A stretch of 64,000 nucleotides of DNA from Paramacrobiotus metropolitanus (taxonomy: Eukaryota; Tardigrada; Eutardigrada; Parachela; Macrobiotidae), in contig NW_026570302.1 of the NCBI RefSeq assembly GCF_019649055.1, positions 186,001 through 250,000 on the forward strand, written 5' to 3'. Each line of letters starts with the position of its first letter. The first letter of the stretch is position 1. Shown piece after piece: positions 45,903 to 56,461 of the stretch. The position numbers were made by a program, and so were the translations under genes. The notes beneath the pieces are model-generated. The model did no database searches. It saw only the letters and a list, made by a program, of their open reading frames with translations, and was not told the DNA's origin.

Positions 45903-46870
45903 TTAGTCCTCATAATGATATTGATAGACTACCCATAACTTGTCGATCTTCTTCGCCAGTTGAATCAGGAAATGCAGCACAACGCGTGACAACATCTTCA
46001 TCTGCAATCCCTGCAGACCATCCACGCACCACACCTTGCCGCGGTGATGCAACGAAGAACGCGGATCAGCTGTGTGCATCGCACACAAAATCTGCAGTTT
46101 GCAAGTCCACCATTTATAAAGCTTTTCGAATTAAGGAAAAGGGCCCGGTACATGTACATGGTATCAAAAATCGTATACATAGACTAAAATTTTAGCTCTC
46201 GCGCACTCCGATTCCCTTTTTTTAATGCTTTATGTCATTTTAAAGGACAAATGATTTGTATACATTGTTCTGAATACCGTTTGCACGCGCAACATCCGTT
46301 TGCCGAAAGGGGGTAAACTAAAATGGGCGAAAAGTTTAAATGCATTGTGGTGTACCAAAAGTCGGTTATTACCCGATCTTCTTGAAATTTTGCTGTACAA
46401 AGGCCATAAAGGCGAAAGTGAACTAATATCAGATTCAGAGCGTTTCTTTTCGTTTTAAAATAATTTTAAAAATTTTAAAATTACAGAAAAGGAAACTGGA
46501 GTGCGCGAAAGCGAAAGCTTTAGTACTTTTGACACCATGTAACGGGCCGTTTTCCTTAAAGCAGCAAGTGTTACACCAATGTGTCGTGTACATCCATCCG
46601 TATACTGTTTTTCCCGATAGCTTAGTTTGCACACCAGCTCCTGGTATTTCATTCGAAATTGAGGATCTTCGTAGTTATATGGATCAGCAATCCGGTCCAA
46701 AGACGTCAACAGAAATGCAGCTGGCTCTCACTCGGTCTCGGCAAGCCTGCCTCCAACGCTTCCCACATCGCACCATGGTTAGATCATCGTTAGGTATCAG
46801 GCGCGCTCTGGGCATACTTCAGTATCGGTCCTGCATCGGACAACAGCACCGGCAACAAAATCGTAAATGC
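45903..46870 (-). pseudogene. array remnant between units 5 and 6: cap exon plus decayed end of an F-box exon
   Basis: The cap exon (45903-46091) is intact: ADPRSSLHHRGKVWCVDGLQ and a long tail. Upstream only the last quarter of an F-box exon remains (about 46626-46870): pieces ARLIPNDD, MWEALEAGLPRPSESQLH and LLTSLDRIADPYNYEDP lie in different frames, so there are at least two frameshifts. The splice donor is also lost: TGCAAG-GT of intact units is TGCAAACT here (near 46625). The F-box and the Tudor-like exon are absent. The intron hosts a foldback element. The preserved end is closest to unit 10 (TSLDRIADP). Confidence 0.75.
46131..46560. mobile_element. foldback-family element (copy C) inside the array remnant
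   Basis: The left end, TTAAGGAAAAGGGCCCGGTA, is mirrored by the right end, GGGCCGTTTTCCTTAA (to 46560). Inner blocks CTCGCGCACTCC and its complement GGAGTGCGCGAAAG also pair. The left arm extends to about 46300 with the shared CGCGCAACATCCG block; the right arm is shorter (about 77 bases). Same family as the copies at 7150, 18430 and 34940. Confidence 0.7.
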
Positions 46871-47092
46871 CCCTAAAAGTTGATGTATCAGAGGAACAAC
46901 TTGTACAAACTTGTCCAATACTTATTCTAATTTAGAACATAATTATGAAATCGGTTATTAAAAACGCACTCTGGAACGATTCAGTAACATACTTCTATTT
47001 GAAAAAAAAGAAAAGGTGTCCTTTAAATCAGTTCCTTGATTTGATTTGATAGAAGCGGAACCCAGTCGAACATCCCGTCCAATTCACTCCTA
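46871..47092. other. short spacer before unit 6
   Basis: Nothing recognised apart from the probable 3' UTR of unit 6. Confidence 0.4.
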
Positions 47093-49104
47093 TTAGGGCA
47101 ATGATTGGGTGACGCACACGTCGTCGACGCCCTCCGCCCACTGCATGAGGAAATGCAGCGTAATGCGTGACAACTTCTTCACCTGCACTCCCTGCGGCCC
47201 TTCTACGCACCACGTTTTCCCGCGGTAATATAACGACGAGCGCGGATCAGCTGTCTGCGTTGCACACAAAATCTGGAATGATACACAAAGTTAGATTAGC
47301 GCGGCCGTATGCGTAGCATCACCAAAAAGAAGGCGAATTCGAATCTGAGTGCGGCGAAATGCCACACTGCCAGTTGTCCGAGTGCGAGGAAAACCATCTG
47401 CTGACAGCTAATGTTCTACTTTGTGCTCTTAGTTCTTGACTTCTTGTCACCTTGCAGAAAGTCTGCTGGAACCGTACAAACTGAGAATTAACATTCTGCG
47501 AATTAGTGACCCGCGCCAAAGTCGTTTTCAATCCACGCAACTGGACATCACTCGGCGCCGGCACACTCCCCTCCAACACTTCCCACACGGCGCTAGCAGA
47601 TCTTCATTCACGGTAAGCTGCATATCGGGTATCTTGATAACCAGACGAAGAAAATGTGCTGTCCCGTCGATCGACAACACAAAGAGGCACTGGTCCAGCC
47701 GGACAGTTTCGCACGGGAGAACGCGGCAGATGCTAATAAAATCACCCAGGGTCGTGGTGAAGACCGATTTGTGGGGAACGTTCGACGCCGCTTCTGGATC
47801 GTGCAGTGTACACTTATACCGCCACGTCCTGTCGCATCTGTCCACCAAACGGAGATAACAGGAATATCGCACCAGATGGAACGCCGTCAGCCGCACGCGG
47901 GGAATGTTTTCCTGGGCATACCGCACCATGTCCGTCACTTTGAAGAAACTACTCAGTTGTCCGTAGTCACTGCAGTTCGCCCACCGACGGGCTAGAATCA
48001 GACGACGAGTGGATGGTCGTAGGCATTTGAACACAGGAGACAACAGATTGTAGTCGCGTCGCTCTTGATCATCCATACTTCGAAGACCCGTAAAAATGTT
48101 GGTAGTCAGCAGCGGCGATTGCAAGATGGACGCCCGGGCTGTGCAAACGTTGCGCAGTGTATTCTGCGCCAGAGTGTCCAGATGGGAGAACACTTCCACC
48201 CACAGTTCCACCGGCAGCGCACTCAGATCGTCTGAAAAACCGCATTCCGGAGAGAAAGAACTAGGCAAACTGCAGGGAAGATTTTGGGCCACCCGCCGGT
48301 GAAACGCTACCATCTCCACCTGCAAAACAACAACCGAAAGTTGGAATAAACAGTGATAAAAATAGACAGCCCAGCAACTGCTTCTTTTACCTGGTCGAAC
48401 GAATAGATCTTGATGCGACGCTCAAGATACCACAAATACCCTTCCTTGATTTCCACCAATGAAATGTCCCCTCGTTTCAAACGGTTGTAAGAGTTGCCCT
48501 CATTCTCTAACCTTTTCCGCAGCTTTTGTAGTGAATTCGAGAAGCACTTCCTTGGCAACTTCAGCCGGCGCAGCGTAAATGAATCTTTTCCAACGCGTGT
48601 GCGTACAGGTGGACCCGAGTCCAGTACAGCCAGATCGTCATATGGCCCCACAGGATATTCCAGATTTTCAACCCCATCCCACCAAGTACCCGGGATTCTG
48701 GGGCGGATTCGCGTAGCGGGAACAATATCTGTACGAGTAAGGTTGTTGCCCCAGTTGACAACCGCGGCATTGTACCACTTGTGTCTTCTACCATGCGCCA
48801 AATTGACTATTTCCGCGGGAAACTACATCCATGGACTGTACAGAGTCTCGCGCATCAACACTTCCACGGGAAAAGTCGAGCGTTGTTGAGCATACATTAC
48901 AGCCATATCCATGCCGAATTGACCGCCATATCTCATCGCCAAGAAGACATTGCTGTCGAAAGGGAAGAAGCGACGTTGTCCAGAGGGACATCGGAGATCC
49001 ACGAAGGAACCGTTATTAGCCAGTTCTACCACGCGTCCGTAACGCACGAGACCATCAGCGCCCACAACATCTACGCTGTTACCTTGATGGATCCCGGAAT
49101 ACAT
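47093..49104 (-). pseudogene. array unit 6: Agenet/Tudor-like + F-box gene, broken by a stop and a frameshift
   Basis: All three exons are present: cap 47093-47272, F-box exon 47451-48319, Tudor-like exon 48391-49104. Exon 1 reads MYSGIHQGNSVDVVGADG, NGSFVDLRCPSGQRRFFPFD and VEVLMRETLYSPWM, then a TAG stop (codon 48825-48823) exactly where other units have the second tryptophan of W-x-W-F-P-A; the same frame then continues FPAEIVNLAHG to the donor. Exon 2 has an F-box, ALPVELWVEVFSHLDTLAQN, but near 47588-47600 one base is missing, moving the WEVLEGSVPAPSD end into another frame (exon length 869, not a multiple of three). The cap is intact (TWCVEGPQGVQVKKLS). Splice sites remain. It is likely a young pseudogene; assembly error at one site is possible but not likely at both. 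Confidence 0.75.
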
Positions 49105-50211
49105 GGTTGAAAACGCTGGATAGAATAAGACTGAGGAGCTTTTAAAAGGATGCTTGAAAACGGGCCCAAAACAGCACAGCGCAGTAAAAGTTCAGATTTT
49201 CAGAGTACGCATTTCTGAGACTTGGATATCGAAGCGAAACCTCTGTCATGTATTATCGTTCACGCACTGGAAAAATCCCGGGAAAATTCTGGGTAATGGT
49301 ATTGTTACTGGTAGACAGTGGTGGTGTTCTTAGCTGGCAGTGGTAATGGAACGTTTTTGGTACTGGTTGAGAACTTGAGTGGTAAATATAGTGGTACTTG
49401 TAGCAGGTACCGTAATGGTGCTTATGGTAGTGTTACAAGTAATCCCAGCGCCACCTGCACCCTGATAAAAAGTTACTGAAAGTAAACCTGGTCGTGTGTT
49501 TTTGTTAAACGAGAAAAATTTATCAAACCGATAAAATATAACAACTGGAAAGAAGAAAACAAACAGTTCGGCACTTGCTCCAAGCCCTCACAAAAGCTTA
49601 AGTACATTCTCAGCGGCTCCTTGTTTTTGCACTAACTTTTCCCGCTGATTTAAATGACCGCTGGTCAACGCTTGTAATGCTCATTTGAATGAATTATGTG
49701 GTGGTAAAGGAAGTTCATCGGTTTTTCCAAAGTTCCACGTACATTTTTATTCTACTGAGCGATGTTATTATGAAATAGCAGTTACAACGCCATTCATTTA
49801 ACATTTCCGATATCCGATAACCCATGCCGAAAGCCTTGCAATTTGGGCTGCAGTCTTCCATATTTTAAAAAAACATGGAAAAGGCCCTACTGTACTTCCG
49901 CTTCTTGCCGAACCTGCCGTGCCTGGCGCAAGATACTTTATCTGGATTAAACGAGATTTTACTGCTATAAACGCGTCACACAGTGTGGCTAGTTATGTTA
50001 CTGACATAAACTAGCTAGCGCTTAATCGGTTTTTGCTTTAAATAAAAGATCGCTATTTAAATATTAGTTGTAATTGAAAAATGGAAGAAGAAATAGACAT
50101 TCAGAGAACTGACAGTATTCCCAAAAATTAAATATATACATTCTTAACAACGACCTCTTATCGACGCGGCCCACGCAGAATAGCCCATAAGATCAGATCC
50201 TTGATGAAGCA
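49105..50211. other. spacer between units 6 and 7 with GGTA/GTGG-rich low-complexity DNA
   Basis: No gene. From about 49290 to 49450 the sequence is an irregular run of TGGTA, GTGGT and TACTGG repeats, a degenerate simple-sequence tract. Confidence 0.5.
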
Positions 50212-52127
50212 TTACCAGGCCAACGACAGCGAGTGAGCCGCCATCTTGTGTAGCTGCAGGAGGAAATGCTGGGTAACACTCGACAGTTTCTCCAGCTGCA
50301 AACCGTGCAGGCCGTCCACGCACCACTTTTTGCCGCGATAATGCGTCGACGGGCGCCGATCAGCCGACTGCATCGCACACAGCATCTGAAATCGTATTAA
50401 ACTATAATTAACTATTCATAGTCTATTTGTGTTATCGAAGCAGGAAATGAAGGTGCAGTCCGTAACTGCGAACGTACCGCACAGACGACTTTCTTGAGAT
50501 TGGACTCGTTTTTTTCTAAGGATTTCATACGGGCTGAGAGTTTCTGTAGCTCTCCGTCACTCGGTGGCAGCATCACGGCCTCCAGTGCATCCCACAATAC
50601 CCACTGGAAATCAGCACGAACTGGCAGTCGCGCTGTGGGAATTCTGATCTCAACACAAATTCTCCGTTCGCGACCAATGAATCCAGGAAAAAAACAGCAG
50701 CATGCTAAGCGAACAACGCAGTTCGCCATGAAGATAGTGCTACAAGGCAGACTGCTGCAGACAGCCATAAAGTCCTGCAGGCGATAAAAACCGGGCTCCA
50801 CATCCGCTTTTACCGTTACAGGTCCCGAACGATGCAGGAGACATTCGGATACACTGGCGCTGCTTATATTTTGGACGCCGCAGTCAATCTGCAGCTCGAA
50901 AGCGAAACGGCTCAGGCGCAGACTGGCCAGACGGAGTCCGGTGTGGTGCTGCGCCATATGATGGATCATACCACACAAACGCACCATATCCGCGGTGATC
51001 GGCCAGGATCTGTACTGGGACTGCGCCATCATAATGTGATGCGTGCCCGGCTGCAGGCGTTTGTACACCGTCGCCAAACATGAGAAATCGGCGAATCGGG
51101 ATCGGTCAAGACTGGTGTTTTGCGGATGATGATACGGGAACGCAGCATTGGTACATCCATGATCCTTTTCCACGCTGCGCATACCACTCGCAGTCCCGCC
51201 TGCGTCGCAGTGTCCAAGTGGGAAAAAACTTCCAGCCACAATTCTACCGGAAGCGCCATTTTGTCAAAGGCTGGCCGGGACGTATTTGAGAACCGAGACA
51301 TCCTAACCAGGTCCTCCTGGAAACCGGCGACGGCCGCCTGCCAATCGTGATCGAAATAATACACGAAATAGTACACGAAATAATACCGCTTTGAAACCGA
51401 CAGAATGCCTACTCCTTACCAAAAAATTCCAGTTTGTGGGATCACATTCATCAGAAAAATCTTGGTGGTAAACGTAGCCTAAACGGTCATCCACGATATC
51501 CACCAAAGCGGCCGTATAGTGGAAGAAATACCTTTCGTAGCTATTGAAACGCTTGATGAGCGCATCCGCTTCTTTGATGGTCACCGAGAATAATCCATCC
51601 AGCTGCACTGTACGCTTGAAAAAGGTCCATGGAGGGATGTGATCCTGAAGCTTATGCAAACTCCCGTTGTTTACTGCCGCCATACGGTGTGCCAGTCGAT
51701 CCCGATTCAGTGTAGTCTGCGCCGGCCAACGGATGCGTTCGATGGGGAGAAAATCTCTACAAGGTTCTCCGCTGCCGTTGGGTTTCCAATGGACCACGGC
51801 CCCTCCGTACTCCGGTTGCGGTATACCGCGTCCGAAATTGACCAATTCCCCAGGAAGCCAAATCCATGGACCATACTTTGTCTCCGGCACCAGGACTTCC
51901 ACAGGAACGGGGGAAAGCTGCTCATTGAACAGGCGAAACAGATCGGATTCCTTGAGCAGTTTCGGCCAAAAAAGCCTTTCAAATGGAACGTATTCACATC
52001 GCCGGTAGGGGCACAGCAGGTCGACGAAGACCCCGCTGTCCGCCACGTCCACCACGCGTGCGTACCGCATCATCGCATCGTCGTATAGAACGTCCACGCT
52101 GTAAGAGTTGCGCATCCCGCTAGGCAT
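50212..52127 (-). pseudogene. array unit 7: Agenet/Tudor-like + F-box gene with one frameshift
   Basis: Cap exon 50212-50385, F-box exon 50478-51337, Tudor-like exon 51420-52127. Exon 1 is open: SYSVDVLYDDAMMRYARVVD, GVFVDLLCPYRRCEYVPFE, VEVLVPETKYGPWIWLPGEL and FLPIERIRW. Exon 2 opens with MALPVELWLEVFSHLDTATQ and RVVCAAWKRIMDVP. Near 51075-51115 the frame shifts, after IIIRKT and before DFSCLATVYKRL, so the exon is 860 bases (not a multiple of three). It ends ALEAVMLPPSDGELQ. The cap is intact (STHYRGKKWCVDGLHGLQLE). Exon 1 and the F-box exon are closest to unit 9 on the other strand. A single sequencing error could explain the break, so a functional gene is not excluded. Confidence 0.65.
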
Positions 52128-52689
52128 GGTTGAGGGTGAGCGCGGAATGAACAATATTGTTTGGGTTCGGCGCAAATGGAGCACAGTGTGCACAAATGAG
52201 TACGAACCCGGAACCTCCAAGACACTAATCGCTCTTCCTTTTAAGGCTGCAATGGTTAGGCCAAATTCAAAGGAACAAAAATCGATGTGAAATAAAGGAA
52301 AGTACAGATAGTTGGCTATAAACCTACCGCAACGAAGTTTGAAATGCAAAACTACTCGCGCTTAGCACTGTCTCATTGCACTTGTCAACACTGCTTACAT
52401 TTAGTCTGGGACACAAAATTTTAAATTTCGAACATCTTTCGAAAGAAATGAATATTACAGCGAACGGATGCTTGGATGAGCTAATCTGCTATCCGAGCAA
52501 AGAGCTCATGCACAAGTGGGTGTACCCAGAAGTACCAGAAGCGAATATGACAGCAAGTTCGTACCACTTTGGGATTTACCAAGAGAAACTGAATTCAGAT
52601 GGAATTTTTCGAATTGCAAGCACGGATTCGTACAAAACTATCTCAAAAACCGGTTAAAACTGGAACAGAGAAATAAGAGAAGTTGAAAA
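52128..52689. other. upstream region of unit 7
   Basis: Probable promoter of unit 7. A 93-codon open frame on + (52376-52657) matches nothing known to me and is left unannotated. Confidence 0.45.
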
Positions 52690-53187
52690 ATTTACGGTAT
52701 CACTCCGTGCTTCGCCAACTGCGATGAGGTAAGGTAAGTATCCTTATGCGTAGCTTTATACGGCAAAATGTCACCTTGCGATGTGTTGTAAGTTTTGCAA
52801 TCTTAATAATCGACCTTGCCTTTCTTTTGTAAAATATTGAAGTTCGCGTTATCTTATGTAAATGTACAATAAAGGAATTATGCACATGCTTGAAATAAAG
52901 AAACTCCGAAGTTACAAGTTATCACAAATACGCAGAAGCAATTCCACAAATTAATACGTATATGCTGTTGCTACATAAAAGATGCTACAGATAATATCAA
53001 CATAATGTGCCGGCGCTATAATATAGCGTCATTCTCGTTCATTGCAAGCAATACACTTGTCTGTGGCTTAATCAACTAGATGCTTTAAACATTGATGTCG
53101 TAAAACTTCCGCCTGCGTTTTCGTTTCGGTTTTTGGTCGAGAGACTGATCCAGCACGAACTCTTCTGCGTCCACCGCCAGCTGTACG
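52690..53187. repeat. 498-bp tandem duplication, first copy
   Basis: Aligns almost base for base with 53188-53685 with an offset of 498 and a few percent differences. The copy includes the last part of the unit 8 cap exon (the end of the reading frame with its lysine/arginine-rich tail), so a dead partial cap lies at about 53078-53187. Confidence 0.9.
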
Positions 53188-53685
53188 ATTTACGGTATCA
53201 CTCCGCGCTCGCCAACTGCGATGAGGTAAGGTAAGTATCTTTTTGCGTAGGTTTAAACGGCAAAATGTCACCTTACGATGTGTTGTAAGTTTTGCAATCT
53301 TAATAATCGACCTTGCCTTTCTTTTGTAACATGTTGAAGTTCGCGTTATCTTATGTAAATGCATAATAAAGGAATTATACACATGCCTGAAATAAGAAAC
53401 TCCGAAGTTACAAGTTATCACAAATACGCGAAGCAATTCCACAAATTAATACGTATAAGCTGTTGCTACATAAAAGATGCTACAGATAATATCAACATAA
53501 TGTGCCGGCGCTATAATATAGCGTCATTCTCGTTCATTGCAAGCAATACACTTGTCTGTGGCTTAATCAACTAGATGCTTTAAACATTGATGTCGTAAAA
53601 CTTCCGCCTGCGTTTTCGTTTCGGTTTTTGGTCGAGAGACTGATCCAGCACGAACTCTTCTGCGTCCACCGCCAGCTGCACGAGG
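53188..53685. repeat. 498-bp tandem duplication, second copy
   Basis: Second copy of the unit above. It overlaps the 3' end of the unit 8 cap exon, so this copy is the one joined to the rest of the exon. Confidence 0.9.
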
Positions 53686-55692
53686 AAATGCAGTGCAATG
53701 CGTGACAACTTCTCCACCTGCAGCTCCTTCAGCCCGTCCACGCACCACTTCTTTCCCCGGTAATGCAGCGCCAAACGTGGATCCGCTGTTTGTGCCGCGC
53801 ATAGAATCTGGAAAACTAGCCCGCGTTAATAAACTTCCGAAGTCGAACATAAACATTTGAGTCGCTGCTCGTATTACGTAACAGTTGACACGTATAAATC
53901 CAACAGCAGATCATTCGCCGCTGCTTTTCGACTTTTAGACACTAGGGTAAGCTGTATTAGCGCGCTATCGAGTGCGGTTACCTAATAACTGTTGCAGCTG
54001 CTTCCGATGCAAATTTTCCTGACTGGTTAACTATTATTTTTATTTTTAAAATCTACAGTCGCTGCATTTATAATCTAACCGTGTTAGTGCGTGCGCTAAA
54101 AAAACATGAAAAACTTACGAACTTCGCCACATCTCACCTTACAAGCTAATTTGCAGTGGGTCATTCGGAGCCGAGAATCTTCGCTAAGTGAATAAGCGAT
54201 CCATGCCAAAAACTTGCTCAAAGTGAGGAGTTGATCATCACTCAGCACTAATAATCCCGCTTCCAACACTTCCCATACCGTGCTGGCGAAATTCTTACTG
54301 ATCAGCAGTGCTGCCCTGGGTACGTTGATAACCAGTTCCGCTTTGCTCAAACGGTCAAAGTACAATTTGACGCGGCACTCGATGAAATGGAGCGTATCAC
54401 ACGGTAGACCGCGGCACAATGCAATGAAATCCTTCAGAGGGACACTGGCGATGCTGGTTTCCTGTGCTTCCATTGCTGCCGCATTGGGATGATGCAAAGC
54501 GCAATCATCCCCAATTATCTTCTCGTCACTCTCCGTCAAGTCGAGGTTACATGTAAAGCGCACCAGACAGAACGCAGTCAAATGGATGTCAGAGTTCTGC
54601 GCTACAAATTGCATTATGGAAGATACTTGGAGAAACTCGCTCATGCACTCGCTGCGCTGCCGGGTCAGGATGATGCGCCGCGTGGATGGTCGTAAGCACT
54701 TGAAGACAGGCGACACCACGATGTAGTTGTCCCGCTTGCGGTTGAGCTCATGAAAACTTCCCGTAATTATATCAGTAGTTAGCAAAGGCGACTGCAGTAT
54801 GGCATCCCAAGCGGCGCACACCGGGCGCAGTGCGTTCTGCGTCAGCGTGTCCAGATGGGAGAACACTTCAGCCACAACTCCACCGGCAGCACACGGATAC
54901 CATTCATATCACCCAACTTCGCGGTCGATGAGCTGTATGTCTTAGCAGTCCGCAAGATGCGAGGAAGACATTCAATGAACGTTTCATGGAATTCTTTAAT
55001 TTCCTCCTACAAAACATTACATAAATTAAAAGACAACTGCAGCAAAACTAACCAAAATCTTACAGTGAGCTCGTCTCGTGTCTCGGATTCACTGCCATAA
55101 CGACGCCTAATATACCACAAAATTCCGTCCTTGACCTCCAGGAAAGAGACTTCCTGCTCGTCCAGTTCTTGACAATCGTACCATTCGCCACTGCGAATGT
55201 CCAATTTCCTGCGCAATTCATGAGCCGATACCGTGTGGAAGCGTTTTGGCAGCTGCAGGATGCGTTTGATAAAGGAAGTTCGGTCGACGCGCTCCGCATG
55301 AAGAACCGAGTTGTTAATTGTAGTCCACCAAGTCATCGGGGACTCTGCGGCGGAGACGTTCAACGGAGACGACTTCTGTACGAATAAAACCGTTGCCCCA
55401 CTTTACTACGGCTGCATCATCCCACCATCCGAGTTTCCTGCCGCCGCGTCATCTGGAACGATGCCGTCTCGCGTATCTGTCAACGATGCCGTCTGCATAG
55501 TAACGTCTTGTACTCGTTGCCAAAAATACATTGCTGCCGAAGGGGAAAAACCGGCATCGTTCGGGGCTACAGGCTACAGTGGAAATCCACAAAGAACCCA
55601 TTGTCAGCCAAATCCACCACACGTCCGTACTGAACCAGGCCGTCAGCGCTTACAATATCCACGCTGTTTGCTTGGTGGATTCCGCTCCACAT
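53580..55692 (-). pseudogene. array unit 8: decayed Agenet/Tudor-like + F-box gene with intact basic-tailed cap
   Basis: Cap exon 53580-53807, F-box exon 54138-55006, Tudor-like exon 55064-55692. Exon 1 starts well (MWSGIHQANSVDIVSADG, LADNGFFVDF) but meets a stop near 55575, where the frame shifts to CRFFPFGSNVFL; the PVEVL...W-x-W-F segment is deleted before AAVVKWGNGF. Exon 2 lacks one base within the F-box at 54873-54877, between VLPVELWL and EVFSHLDTLTQN. Its remainder is open (FKCLRPSTRRIILT, WEVLEAGLLVLSDDQL). The cap (LHYRGKKWCVDGLKELQVEK) carries a tail unique in the array, KPKRKRRRK, resembling a nuclear-localisation signal. Three lesions make loss of function likely. Confidence 0.75.
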
Positions 55693-56461
55693 AGTTTCAG
55701 ATTCGCTGGGACAGAATAAGAATAGGTAGTTTAACCAGAAAGTAAAATAGCAGTGCGATGCAATAAATATTATTAATTCTTGGGTAGCAACAAAATTTCG
55801 TTTTATGTGCTGAGTGATCTGGGCATGACATCCACAACGCGCACTAAACCATGCGGAAGCTAATTACTGTACCTCAAAATGCTATGGTGAAATAAAAAGA
55901 CAAGATTTTTGCGCAGTCTTTACTTGGTTAACGCCCACACAGCCGAGTGCCGAGAAACGCTCACTTTACGTGGTTGTGTCCAACGTCTGTTTTTATCGGG
56001 CAAGAAGCAAGTTATTCAGATACTCTCTGATTTGACTATTTGAGTAGGAGCGGCTCCCATTGGTTGTTGTACATTAAAACGCTGGTCAAATGGGAAGCTT
56101 GGTGGTCGCATGGCGGAGTTTGATGTACCACTTAAAGAAAAATAAAAAACGTACTCGTACTCAAGTACGAGTGCAATTATACGATTTACGACCATCTTGT
56201 GCAGCTCCTGATTTTATTATTGCTCTTCTTTAATCATTGCTTTACGATACGGTGTACAGTGAACTGTAAAGGTTTTACGCAGCTAGTTTTCTTCTTGTAA
56301 CGAACATTAGCTTTGGCTACCAATTGTTCGCTCGATTTGTGTTACTACTCGTATCGTTGATTTGGATTCCGCACATTTGTTTTCCACTGTGCACTGTAGT
56401 CCGTTGTGTTCGTCCTCCGCAGCAACTGCGCTTCCAGTTTTGTGGTCTAACGTCTTGTACT
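55693..56461. promoter_or_regulatory. head-to-head intergenic region between units 8 and 9
   Basis: Units 8 (-) and 9 (+) start 770 bases apart and diverge, so this stretch must hold both promoters or one bidirectional promoter. An in-frame leader upstream of the unit 9 ATG (56324-56461) lacks family similarity and is taken as 5' UTR. No specific element is recognised. Confidence 0.45.

Noticed and set aside
52376-52657. A 93-codon plus-strand open frame
   Set aside because: No domain, no splice partners and no homologue elsewhere in the array; probably chance.
21098-55692. Reading the minus-strand units as one giant polycistronic or multi-domain gene
   Set aside because: Each unit has its own start with the same M...V-D-V leader and its own stop in the cap exon, with 0.2-3 kb between units.
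56324-56461. N-terminal extension of unit 9 upstream of the ATG at 56462
   Set aside because: Other units have no counterpart and consistently start at the equivalent of 56462.
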